A stretch of 64,000 nucleotides of DNA from assembly GCF_014641655.1 (NCBI RefSeq), contig NZ_BMID01000001.1, forward strand, positions 806,001 through 870,000. Direction: 5' to 3'. This DNA comes from Pseudoblastomonas marina. Its GTDB lineage: Bacteria > Pseudomonadota > Alphaproteobacteria > Sphingomonadales > Sphingomonadaceae. The first letter of the stretch is position 1; each line of letters opens with the position of its first letter. The notes beneath the pieces were generated by a model that did no database searches, was not told the origin of the DNA, and worked only from the letters and a program-made list of their open reading frames with translations. The position numbers and the translations under genes were made by a program. Of the stretch, positions 8,082 to 16,335 are shown piece after piece.

Positions 8082-11000
8082 TTGCGTTCCCTGATCGGCC
8101 TTCCCCTCATTGCCCTGATCTGCGCCCCCACTTCTGTCATCGCGCAGGACGCCGAAGGCGAGGATGCCGTCGCCGCGGCGGATGCAGAAGTCGGCGATAG
8201 CTGTGCCGAAGACATCAATTGCATCGTCGTCTCGGCCGAGCGACTGCTGGGGCAGGTCGATGCGGCGCAGGAACCGATCCAGACGCTCGACGAGGCCGAT
8301 ATCGCGGCCTACGGCGCAGGCTCGATCGCCGAACTCGTCCAGCAGCTCGGCCCAACGGTCAGCTCGGGCGGCGCACGCGGCGGCGGACCCCCGGCCATCC
8401 TGCTCAACGGCGTGCGCATCTCGGGCTTCCGCGAATTGCGCAACTTCCCGCCCGAAGCGATCGAGCGCGTCGAGGTCCTGCCCGAGGAAACCGCGGTCCG
8501 CTTCGGTTTCTCGCCCAACCAGCGGGTGATCAACTTCATTCTAAAGGACAATTTCACCGCCAAGACGGTCGAGATCGAAGGCGGCGGGCCGTTCCAGGAC
8601 GGCTTCACGCGCGGCGAACTCGAAGCCAGCGCGCTGAATATTTCGGGCAGCACAAGGATCAGCCTCGCGCTCGAGGCCGAGGCGCGCCAGCGGATTACCG
8701 AGGCCGACCGCGACCTGCCGGTCGCCGATGGCTCCGAGGACCGGCTGGCCGGTGATCCGGATCCGGCCGAATTCCGCACGCTAGTGCCCGAGAGCGACGA
8801 ATTGTCGCTCAACGGAACGGTCGCTGTCCCGATCGGGGAGGGCGGCAAGGACGGCTCGCTCTCGGTCAATGGCACGCTGTCGCGCAGCAGCTCGCGCTCG
8901 CTCGCGGGGCTCGACACCGTTACCCTCACCGATCCGCTCGGCAACACGCAGGTCCGCACGCTGTCCGATCCGCTCGAGCGGCGAACCCGCAACGTCACCG
9001 CGCAGATCGGGAGCGCGTTTTCGACCAATATCGGCGACTGGCAGCTGAGCCTGACGGGCGACGGCACCCATACCGAGGGTTTCACCCGGATCGATCGTCG
9101 CGCCGATGTCGGTATCCTGCAGGCGCAGGCGCTGGCCGGGACCCTTGCGATCGACGGTGTGCTGCCGGGGCTCCCCCTCGCGGGGGTCGATTTCGCCAAT
9201 AGCAAGACCAACCGTCTCGATACCGACGCAACGCTGATCGGCCGCCCCTTGCTCCTCCCCGGCGGCGACCTGTTGGTAACGCTGAAGGGCGGCTTCACCT
9301 ATAACGACATCCGCAGCGACGACACGCGCAGCGGGCTGGGCGAGACCTTCCTCGACCGCACGCGCTTTTCCGGCGGGGTGACGCTGGGAGTCCCGATCAC
9401 CAGCGTCGACGAAGGCTTCGGCGATTTTCTCGGCGACATCACGCTCGATCTCGGGGCCTCGATCAACGATTTGTCCGATTTCGGTTCGCTCTATGCCTGG
9501 TCGAGCTCGCTCAACTGGCGCCCGATCGAGGCTGTCGGCTTCACCGCGACCTACCAGTACCGGCAGGAAGCCCCGTCGCTGACCCAGCTGGGCAGTCCGC
9601 TGACCGAGAACTTCAACACGCCCGTCTTCGACCTCGCGCGCAACGAGACGACGCTGGCGACGGTGATCGGCGGAGGTAATCCGGACCTCCTGCGCGAGAC
9701 CCAACGCGACTGGAAATTCGCCTTCAACTACAATCTTCCCTTCATCGAGAACGGGCGCTTCCAGGTCGAATATTTCACCAATGATTCGGACGACGTGACC
9801 GCGGGCTTCCCGACGCTCACGCCCGAGATCGAGGCGGCTTTCCCGGGTCGCGTCTCGCGCGACGCGACCGGGCGTCTGCAGGAGCTCGACCTGCGCCCGG
9901 TGACCTTCGCAGAGCGCAATTCGGAATCGCTGCGCTTCTCGCTCAACCTCTCCGGCCCGTTCGGGTCGGCTTTCCCCGAGGGGGAAGAACCGGCGGCACA
10001 GGGCCGTCGCGGCGGTCCTCCCGGCGGGGGATCACAGGCGCGCGGTGGTGGTGGCGGCCAGGGCGGCGGAATGTTCTCGCCCGAGCGGATGCAGCAATTG
10101 CGCGACCAGCTTTGTTCGGACGATCCCGAAGAATTCCTCGCCCGCCTCAAGGCGGCGGCGGAAAGCGAAAATCCGCCATTCCCGCCGCAGATGCTGGCGC
10201 GGCTCAAGAACGATGCCGGCGAGCTCGACCCGCAGCGAGTCGAATTCGTGCGTCGCCAGTTCTGCCGCGCCGGCGATGGCGAGAGCGAAGGTACGCCGGG
10301 CGCCCCCGGTGGCCCCGACCGCGAACGCCTCGCCGCGATCCGGCAGGAGCTGTGCTCGCTCAGCCCGTCCGATTTCCTCGAACGCCTCAGGGCCGAGGTC
10401 GCGCGTGCCGAGAGTGGCGAGATCGCGGAGGGCGATCGCCCGGCGATCCCGTCCTTCATCCTCGACCAGATCAAGGACGAGAATGGCGAGATCGACCCCG
10501 AGAAGGCCGAACAGTTGCGCCAGCGCATCTGTGCCGCCGGTCCGGGGGGTGAGGGCGGACAACGCGCCGAAGGCGGCGGTGGCGGTGGCCAGCAGCGGTC
10601 ACGCGGCGGGCGTCGCGGCGGGGGTGGTTTTGGCGGCGGCGGTGACGGGCGCGGGCGGTTCTTCGCCAACGCCGACTACACGCTGCGGCTCGAGGACGAG
10701 GTGCTGATCGCCCCGGGCGGGCCGTTCCTCGACCTGCTCGACGGCGATTCGATTGCGGGCGGTGGTAGCCCGCGCCATGAATTCCGCGTTTTCGGCGGGG
10801 CGTTCTATCGCGGCTTCGGCAGCTTCCTGAGTGCGAACTACACCGGCGAGACGCGCGTCGACGGCAGCGGCCTGCCGGGCAGCACCGACCTGTTCTATGG
10901 CGAGCAGTTCACTCTCAATGCGCGCTTCTTCATCGATTTCGACCAGCGCGAGAGCATCGTTGCGGCGGTGCCCTTCCTCGAAGGGTCGCGCTTCTCGTTC

Positions 11001-11132
11001 TCGGTGTCGAACATCTTCGATTCTCGCCGTTCGATCGTCGACCAGAACGGCGATGTGCCCAATGCATTCCTGCCCGATCGGCTCGATCCATACGGTCGCT
11101 CGTTCGAGATCGATTTCAGGAAAGCGTTCTAG
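8082..11132 (+). CDS. TonB-dependent outer-membrane receptor with a duplicated Cys-bracketed insertion
   Basis: A 1016-residue outer-membrane receptor. TTG 8082 is the best start: GGAG lies seven bases upstream, and the protein then opens directly with a signal peptide (MRSLIGLPLIALICAPTSVIAQ) cut before DAEG. A plug-like domain follows (TLDEADIAAYGAGS, AILLNGVRI, ERVEVLPEETAVRFG), then the beta-barrel, ending in the expected terminal Phe. Between about residues 631 and 860 the barrel is interrupted by Gly/Pro/Arg-rich linkers. These enclose two similar helical modules (about 668-734 and 746-822), each bracketed by two cysteines (678/728 and 758/817). The transported substrate is unknown, and no transporter genes sit next to it. 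Confidence 0.85.
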   Translation: MRSLIGLPLIALICAPTSVIAQDAEGEDAVAAADAEVGDSCAEDINCIVVSAERLLGQVDAAQEPIQTLDEADIAAYGAGSIAELVQQLGPTVSSGGARGGGPPAILLNGVRISGFRELRNFPPEAIERVEVLPEETAVRFGFSPNQRVINFILKDNFTAKTVEIEGGGPFQDGFTRGELEASALNISGSTRISLALEAEARQRITEADRDLPVADGSEDRLAGDPDPAEFRTLVPESDELSLNGTVAVPIGEGGKDGSLSVNGTLSRSSSRSLAGLDTVTLTDPLGNTQVRTLSDPLERRTRNVTAQIGSAFSTNIGDWQLSLTGDGTHTEGFTRIDRRADVGILQAQALAGTLAIDGVLPGLPLAGVDFANSKTNRLDTDATLIGRPLLLPGGDLLVTLKGGFTYNDIRSDDTRSGLGETFLDRTRFSGGVTLGVPITSVDEGFGDFLGDITLDLGASINDLSDFGSLYAWSSSLNWRPIEAVGFTATYQYRQEAPSLTQLGSPLTENFNTPVFDLARNETTLATVIGGGNPDLLRETQRDWKFAFNYNLPFIENGRFQVEYFTNDSDDVTAGFPTLTPEIEAAFPGRVSRDATGRLQELDLRPVTFAERNSESLRFSLNLSGPFGSAFPEGEEPAAQGRRGGPPGGGSQARGGGGGQGGGMFSPERMQQLRDQLCSDDPEEFLARLKAAAESENPPFPPQMLARLKNDAGELDPQRVEFVRRQFCRAGDGESEGTPGAPGGPDRERLAAIRQELCSLSPSDFLERLRAEVARAESGEIAEGDRPAIPSFILDQIKDENGEIDPEKAEQLRQRICAAGPGGEGGQRAEGGGGGGQQRSRGGRRGGGGFGGGGDGRGRFFANADYTLRLEDEVLIAPGGPFLDLLDGDSIAGGGSPRHEFRVFGGAFYRGFGSFLSANYTGETRVDGSGLPGSTDLFYGEQFTLNARFFIDFDQRESIVAAVPFLEGSRFSFSVSNIFDSRRSIVDQNGDVPNAFLPDRLDPYGRSFEIDFRKAF

Positions 11133-11138
11133 GGCCGC

Positions 11139-11585
11139 TCAGAACCCGCCGAAATAGTCGTCGCTCGCGCGATAGGGGTCGTTCGTCTTGCCCGACGAGC
11201 GACCCTTCGCGACACATGCGAGGTCGTGCACATCGCTGGCGAAGGTGCGTTCGGCCAACGGGTTCTCGATCGTGTCGCGGCTGGCATTGGTAATCGGCTT
11301 GCGATCGATATCGAAAGCCCGCAGCGACAGGACCGTCAGGGTGCCGCTGCTGCAATCCGCACTCATCCGGTAGATGACGTAGTAGACCTCGCCGTCCTTG
11401 CCCTGGCCGTACATGTAGCCGACGAACATATCGAAGGTGACGGGTGTGGTGTCTGTGCGGAGCGTATCGGTGTCGACGAAGCCGATCGTCTCTCCGGTCT
11501 TGGCGAATTCGTGCCATTCCTCGGCAAGCGCCGGGGTTGCGACGAGCATCAGCGAACAGGCCAGTCCCTTCACCATTCGGAGCAT
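11139..11585 (-). CDS. Secreted protein of unknown function (surface-adhesin-E-like)
   Basis: A 148-residue protein with a clear signal peptide (GLACSLMLVATPALA, cleavage before EEWHEF). The mature part starts with WHEFAKTGETIGFVDTDTL, a pattern of short beta-rich periplasmic proteins resembling the surface-adhesin protein E family, in which a short domain reports on a residue such as Tyr or Asp rather than forming a known active site. Two or three cysteines (in SADCSSG and DLACVAKG) could form a disulphide. It is convergent with the receptor gene, with only six bases between the stops. The function is not known; periplasmic location is the safe inference. Confidence 0.6.
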   Translation of the reverse strand: MLRMVKGLACSLMLVATPALAEEWHEFAKTGETIGFVDTDTLRTDTTPVTFDMFVGYMYGQGKDGEVYYVIYRMSADCSSGTLTVLSLRAFDIDRKPITNASRDTIENPLAERTFASDVHDLACVAKGRSSGKTNDPYRASDDYFGGF

Positions 11586-11747
11586 GGATATCCTCCATTC
11601 ACAACGGCGAAGCGATTAAGCGCCTGTTTGGCCGATCCGTCAAACTGGGCGCGAGAAGCCTCTGTAAAGCATTGAAACAAAGCGATGTGCCATAGTCCGA
11701 GTGAACCGTTGGCAGGTTGAAGGCCAGCCCGCGACTCGTACGGTTGC

Positions 11748-12920
11748 TCAGAGGCTGTCGCCCGCCGCCACCCCGCTCGCCCAGGCCCACTGGAAATTGT
11801 ACCCGCCGAGCCAGCCGGTGACGTCGACCGCCTCGCCGATCGCGTAGAGACCGGGCACGCGCTTCGCTTCCATCGTCTTCGAGGAAAGCTCTGCGGTGGC
11901 GATCCCGCCGATGGTGACTTCGGCCTTGGCAAAGCCTTCGCTGCCATTGGGATGGAAGGTCCAGCGCGCAAGCCGTTCCTGCGCCGCGCGCAAGTCCTTG
12001 TCGGGGACATTGCCGAATTCGGTCTCGATCGCGAGCTTGTCGGCGAGGATGTCGGCCAAGCGCTGGGGCAGCAGGTCGCGCAAGGTCGATCGCAGCGTGG
12101 CGCGCGGCTGTTCGCGCTTGCGCTCGAGCAGCCAGTCGCCCTCCTGTTCGGGGAGGAAGTCGATGGTGACCGGATCGCCCGGATACCAGTAGGACGAAGC
12201 CTGCAGGATTGCCGGGCCCGACAGCCCGCGATGGGTGAACAGCGCGGCCTCGGGAAACCGGCCCTTGCCCGCGCTGGCGACCACCGGGGCGGAAACGCCG
12301 CTGATCTCGCGAAACAGCACTTCCTCGCCGCCGAGCGTGAGCGGGACGAGAGCGGGGCGCGGTTCGACCACCTTGAGCCCGAACTGGCGCGCGAGATCGT
12401 AGGCGAAGCCGGTCGCGCCCATCTTGGGGATCGAGGGACCGCCGGTGGCGATCACGAGCGCATCGGCTTCGTAGTTGCCCGTTTGCGTGGCTACGTTGAA
12501 GCGACCGTCATGCGTGACCTCTTCGATCTCCTCGCCGCAGCGGACCTCGACATCGCCATTCGCGCATTCCGCGAGCAGCAGGTCGACGATCTGCTGAGCC
12601 GAGCCGTCGCAGAACAGCTGGCCGAGCGTCTTCTCGTGCCAGTCGATCCCGTAGCGTTCGACCAACGCGAGGAAATCTCGTGCGGTGTAGCGGGCGAGGG
12701 CGGACTTGGCGAAATGCGGGTTGGACGAGAGGTAATTGGCCGGGCCCGCGCCGATATTGGTGAAATTGCACCGCCCGCCGCCCGAAATCAGGATCTTCTT
12801 GCCCGGCCTGGTCGCGCGTTCGAGCACGAGCACGCGCTTGCCGCGCTGGCCCGCGCGCGCCGCACACATCAGTCCCGCCGCGCCTCCGCCGAGCACGATC
12901 GCGTCGTAACGATCGCTCAC
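11748..12920 (-). CDS. NAD(P)/FAD-dependent oxidoreductase of the BaiN/HI0933 family
   Basis: A 390-residue flavoprotein. GTG 12920 is chosen as the start: it overlaps the stop of the upstream gene (GTGA) and is followed immediately by the FAD-binding GGGAAGLMCA motif (residues about 9-18) and LVLERATRPGKKILISGGGRCNFTN, the hallmark of this family. The C-terminal block ends in GLYAIGEAVDVTGWLGGYNFQWAWASG, which binds FAD. Members are flavin reductases; some act on bile-acid or other unsaturated rings, but the substrate here cannot be told. It is translationally coupled to the luciferase-like monooxygenase gene upstream. Confidence 0.88.
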   Translation of the reverse strand: MSDRYDAIVLGGGAAGLMCAARAGQRGKRVLVLERATRPGKKILISGGGRCNFTNIGAGPANYLSSNPHFAKSALARYTARDFLALVERYGIDWHEKTLGQLFCDGSAQQIVDLLLAECANGDVEVRCGEEIEEVTHDGRFNVATQTGNYEADALVIATGGPSIPKMGATGFAYDLARQFGLKVVEPRPALVPLTLGGEEVLFREISGVSAPVVASAGKGRFPEAALFTHRGLSGPAILQASSYWYPGDPVTIDFLPEQEGDWLLERKREQPRATLRSTLRDLLPQRLADILADKLAIETEFGNVPDKDLRAAQERLARWTFHPNGSEGFAKAEVTIGGIATAELSSKTMEAKRVPGLYAIGEAVDVTGWLGGYNFQWAWASGVAAGDSL

Positions 12921-13900
12921 GAGGCGAGCGCTTCGGCGGTCAGGCGCAGCGAGGTTTCGCGCGCCTGCGGCTCGTAGGTCGCGCCGGCGACGATGATCTC
13001 GTCGGCCTGCGTGCGCTTGACGAAGTCTCCGATCTTCTCGCGCACCATGTCGGGCGTCCCGACCGCGCTGGCCAGCGAGACGTGTTCGACGATCCGCCGC
13101 TCCATCGGGCCGAGGCTTTCGCGATAGCCGTCGACCGGCGGCGGGAGCTTGCCCGGGCTGCCGGTGCGCAGCCGCACGAAGCTCTGCAATTGCGAGGAGG
13201 CGAGCCGCTCGGCTTCGTCCGCTTCTTCTGCCGCGAAGACGTTCATCGCGACCATCACATGCGGCTTGTCGAGCCGCTCCAACGGCTTGAAATCGCGGCG
13301 ATAGATCGCGAGCGCATCGTCGAGATGATCGGGCGCGAAATGCGCGGCGAAGGCGTAGGGCAGGCCGAGCGCGGCCGCGAGCTGCGCGCCGTAGAGGCTC
13401 GATCCCAGCGCCCACATCTCGATATCGGCGCCGAAGCCGGGATTGGGGCGCAGCGAGATGTCCTCCTGCCCCGAGAAATAGGCCGCCAGCTCCATCACGT
13501 CCTGCGGGAAATCGCCCGCCGCTTTCATCAAATCCTTGCGGAAGGCCTGCCGGATCCGCCCGTCGGCCCCGGGGGCGCGACCGAGGCCGAGATCGATCCG
13601 GCCGGGGAACAGCGCATCGAGCGTGCCGAACTGCTCGGCGATCACGAAGGGGTTGTGATTGGGCAGCATGATCCCGCCCGAACCGATCCGGATGGTCGAG
13701 GTCGCATGGCCGATATGCGCCAGCACGACCGAGGTCGCGGCGCCGCCGATCCCTTCCATCGCATGGTGCTCGGCGACCCAGAACCGCTTGTAGCCCGCCT
13801 CCTCTGCGACGCGCGCAAGGCCGGCGGCGGCTTCATAGGCTTCGGAAAGGGTCCCGCCTTCGCGGACGGGGACGAGATCGAGCACGGAAAGTTCGGTCAT
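12917..13900 (-). CDS. Luciferase-like flavin-dependent monooxygenase
   Basis: A 327-residue TIM-barrel protein of the bacterial luciferase-like family. It begins LSVLDLVPVREGGT and has the family blocks GYKRFWVAEHHAMEGI, IRIGSGGIMLPNH, EQFGTLDALFPGRIDLGLGRAPG and a C-terminal MVREKIGDFVKR. Such enzymes use reduced FMN and oxygen on small organic substrates; the substrate is unknown. ATG 13900 gives the usual N terminus, but in-frame ATGs at 13912 and 13936 have slightly better ribosome-binding sequences and cannot be excluded. It is divergent from uvrC, with at most 57 bases between the starts, and its stop overlaps the BaiN-type gene downstream. Confidence 0.88.
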   Translation of the reverse strand: MTELSVLDLVPVREGGTLSEAYEAAAGLARVAEEAGYKRFWVAEHHAMEGIGGAATSVVLAHIGHATSTIRIGSGGIMLPNHNPFVIAEQFGTLDALFPGRIDLGLGRAPGADGRIRQAFRKDLMKAAGDFPQDVMELAAYFSGQEDISLRPNPGFGADIEMWALGSSLYGAQLAAALGLPYAFAAHFAPDHLDDALAIYRRDFKPLERLDKPHVMVAMNVFAAEEADEAERLASSQLQSFVRLRTGSPGKLPPPVDGYRESLGPMERRIVEHVSLASAVGTPDMVREKIGDFVKRTQADEIIVAGATYEPQARETSLRLTAEALAS

Positions 13901-13957
13901 GCCGCAGAACATGGTGTGCGCCTTGGCTTTTTCCATGGAGAATCCTACTTGGCTGGC

Positions 13958-15919
13958 ATGTCGCGCTCGAAAGCCGGATCCCCCCACGACCCGAGAGGCA
14001 AGGAACGCTTCAACGAGGAGCGCGCGACCTATACCGTCGCCAGCGCGCAGCCCGATCTCGAAGCCGGGATCGCCGCGATCCGCGAGACGGTGAAGACCTT
14101 GAAGCCGCGCCCCGGGGTCTACCGCATGCTCGATACGCGCGGCGACGTGCTCTATGTCGGCAAGGCGCGCAGCCTCAAGGCGCGAGTCGCCAATTACACG
14201 CAGGTGAAGGGGCTCTCGAACCGGCTCCAGCGGATGGTCAGCCAGTGCCGCGCGATGGAGATCGTGGTGACGAACTCCGAGGCCGAGGCGCTGTTGCTCG
14301 AGGCGCAGCTGATCAAGCGCTATCGTCCGCCCTTCAACGTGCTGCTGCGGGACGACAAGAGCTTCCCCTTCATCTTGCTGCGCGCCGACCACGCCTTCCC
14401 ACGGATCCAGAAGCATCGCGGCGCACGGCGGGCTAAGGGCAATTACTACGGCCCCTTCGCCAGCGCCGGATCGGTCAACAAGACATTGAACGCGCTGCAG
14501 AAGCTCTTCCTTCTGCGGAGCTGCAGCGACAGCTTCTTCAACAATCGCGACCGGCCCTGCCTGCTCTACCAGATCAAGCGCTGCTCGGCCCCCTGTGTCG
14601 GGCGGATCGACGAGGAAGGCTATGAAAAGCTCGTCGGCGAGGCGAAGGACTTCCTCTCGGGCAAGTCCAGCGCGGTGCAGGCCGATATCGAGAAACAGAT
14701 GGCGAAGGCCGCCGAGGAGCTCGATTTCGAGACCGCGGCGATGCTGCGCGACCGGCTGCGCGCGGCGACCTTCATCCAGGGTTCGCAGGCGATCAACGCG
14801 CAGGGGGTGGGCGATGCCGATGTCTTTGCGCTCGCGACCAAGGGCGGGCAGATCGGGGTGCAGGCGTTCTTTATTCGCGGCGGGCAGAACTGGGGCCACC
14901 GTACGTTCTATCCCAAGAATACCGGCGAGGTCGACGAGGGCGAGGTGCTCGCCGACGTGCTGCTGCAATTCTACGAGGAAGTGCCGCCGCCGCGCACGAT
15001 CCTGGTCGATCGCGAACTCGAAGAGCAGGAACTGCTGGCCGAGGCGCTGGCGGAAGGGGCCGGGCACGCGGTCGCGATATCGATCCCGCAGCGCGGGGCG
15101 CGGCGCAAGCTGATGCAACAGGCGCAGCGCAACGCCACCGAGGCGCTCGAACGGCGGCTGGCAGAGACCGGCACCAAGGCCAAGATCAATCGCGAATTGG
15201 CCGAATTCCTCGAACTCGACGAACCGCCGCAGCGGATCGAGATCTACGACAACAGCCATATCCAGGGCGCGAAGGCCGTGGGCGCGATGGTGGTCGCCTC
15301 GCCCGAGGGCTTCGAGAAGAGCCAGTACCGCAAGTTCAATATCAAGACCGCGCAGACGAACGACGATTTCGGAATGATGCGCGAGGTGATGGAGCGCCGC
15401 TTCCGCAACCTTGCCGAGCATCCCGATGGCGAGGAGGGCAAGTCGAACAGCCACGAGACCGTGTGGCCCGATCTCGTGCTGATCGACGGCGGCAAGGGGC
15501 AGGTCTCCAGCGTAATGAGCGTGCTGGAAGGGCTCGGCATTGCCGACCAGGTGCCGGTAATTGGCATCGCCAAGGGTCCGCATCACGGCCGCGAGGGGCG
15601 CGAAGTGTTCCACTTTCCTGACGGTCGCGAGAAGACGCTGCCGACCAATTCGCCGGTGCTGTTCCATGCCCAGAACCTGCGCGACGAGGTCCATCGCTTC
15701 GCCATCGGCGCTCACCGCGCCAAGCGCAGCAAGGCGATCACCGCCAGCCCGCTCGACGAGATCCCCGGCATCGGCCCCTCACGCAAGCGCGCGCTGCTGC
15801 TCGCCTTCGGCACCGCCAGCAAGGTCCGCGCCGCCGCGCTCGACGATCTGAAGCGCACCCCCGGCATCAGCGAGGGCGTTGCGCAGAAGATTTACGACTT
15901 CTACCACGCGGGCGGGTGA
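13958..15919 (+). CDS. uvrC: UvrABC excinuclease subunit C
   Basis: A 653-residue UvrC. Domains in order are a GIY-YIG nuclease (PRPGVYRMLDTRGDVLYVGKARSL near residues 47-72), a Cys-containing segment (CSAPCVGRI), a UvrB-interacting UVR domain (around 250, AAEELDFETAAMLRDRL), and an RNase-H-like second nuclease (YDNSHIQGAKAVGAMVV, DLVLIDGGKGQ, with catalytic Asp and His residues). Paired helix-hairpin-helix motifs close the protein (IPGIGPSRKRALL, TPGISEGVAQKI). It makes the 3' and 5' incisions in nucleotide excision repair. uvrA lies in the same window at 52.4 kb; uvrB is not present here. No LexA box was recognised in its very short upstream gap. Confidence 0.96.
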   Translation: MSRSKAGSPHDPRGKERFNEERATYTVASAQPDLEAGIAAIRETVKTLKPRPGVYRMLDTRGDVLYVGKARSLKARVANYTQVKGLSNRLQRMVSQCRAMEIVVTNSEAEALLLEAQLIKRYRPPFNVLLRDDKSFPFILLRADHAFPRIQKHRGARRAKGNYYGPFASAGSVNKTLNALQKLFLLRSCSDSFFNNRDRPCLLYQIKRCSAPCVGRIDEEGYEKLVGEAKDFLSGKSSAVQADIEKQMAKAAEELDFETAAMLRDRLRAATFIQGSQAINAQGVGDADVFALATKGGQIGVQAFFIRGGQNWGHRTFYPKNTGEVDEGEVLADVLLQFYEEVPPPRTILVDRELEEQELLAEALAEGAGHAVAISIPQRGARRKLMQQAQRNATEALERRLAETGTKAKINRELAEFLELDEPPQRIEIYDNSHIQGAKAVGAMVVASPEGFEKSQYRKFNIKTAQTNDDFGMMREVMERRFRNLAEHPDGEEGKSNSHETVWPDLVLIDGGKGQVSSVMSVLEGLGIADQVPVIGIAKGPHHGREGREVFHFPDGREKTLPTNSPVLFHAQNLRDEVHRFAIGAHRAKRSKAITASPLDEIPGIGPSRKRALLLAFGTASKVRAAALDDLKRTPGISEGVAQKIYDFYHAGG

Positions 15920-15949
15920 ATCGTGGCAAAGGTTAGAGGGGTGCGGTTG

Positions 15950-16324
15950 ATGTCTAGTTTCTTGAGGTTGGCCGCTGCAGCGCTTCTCGTCAGTGCCTGC
16001 GCGACCAGCTCAGCTGCCCCTCGAGACGAGACTGACGACAAATCTCGCGAGGCCTCGATCACGAACGACATGGAGTGGCTTCGAAAGTCCTACCAGTCGC
16101 GGCCGCGCAATCTGAGGCGGGGCGTGAAGGGCACCGTGAGGATGCTGATCACGGTGAGGCCGTCCGGCAAGGTTTCCAAATGTGTGATCATACGCAGCAG
16201 CGAGAATGCTGCGCTCGATAGCTATGCCTGCCGAAGCGTCGTTCGATACGGGAAATTCGAGCCGGCGCTCGATGCCTCAGGCACGCCCATCGAAGACACC
16301 GTTGTCCTCGCGTTGATGGTCTAG
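15950..16324 (+). CDS. Lipoprotein with a TonB-C-terminal-like domain
   Basis: A 124-residue lipoprotein. ATG 15950 is chosen because AGAGGGG lies seven bases upstream; a GTG at 15923 is poorer. The N terminus is a lipoprotein signal (LRLAAAALLVSAC, lipid on the Cys). The C-terminal 75 residues follow the TonB C-terminal pattern: a basic strand (RRGVKGTVRMLITVRPSGKV), then CVIIRSSENAALDSYACRSV and a final strand ending VVLALMV. Two cysteines in this domain may form a disulphide. Proteins with this fold outside TonB are usually of unknown function and sit in the periplasm. It starts about 30 bases after uvrC and converges with the helicase gene. Confidence 0.7.
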   Translation: MSSFLRLAAAALLVSACATSSAAPRDETDDKSREASITNDMEWLRKSYQSRPRNLRRGVKGTVRMLITVRPSGKVSKCVIIRSSENAALDSYACRSVVRYGKFEPALDASGTPIEDTVVLALMV

Positions 16325-16335
16325 CGAAGCGTCGC

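Noticed and set aside
12921-15715. Upstream extension of the luciferase-like gene (minus strand) and of uvrC (from 13082) to very long open frames
   Set aside because: The added parts are only antisense copies of each other's gene; family N termini and the divergent gap place the real starts at about 13900 and 13958.
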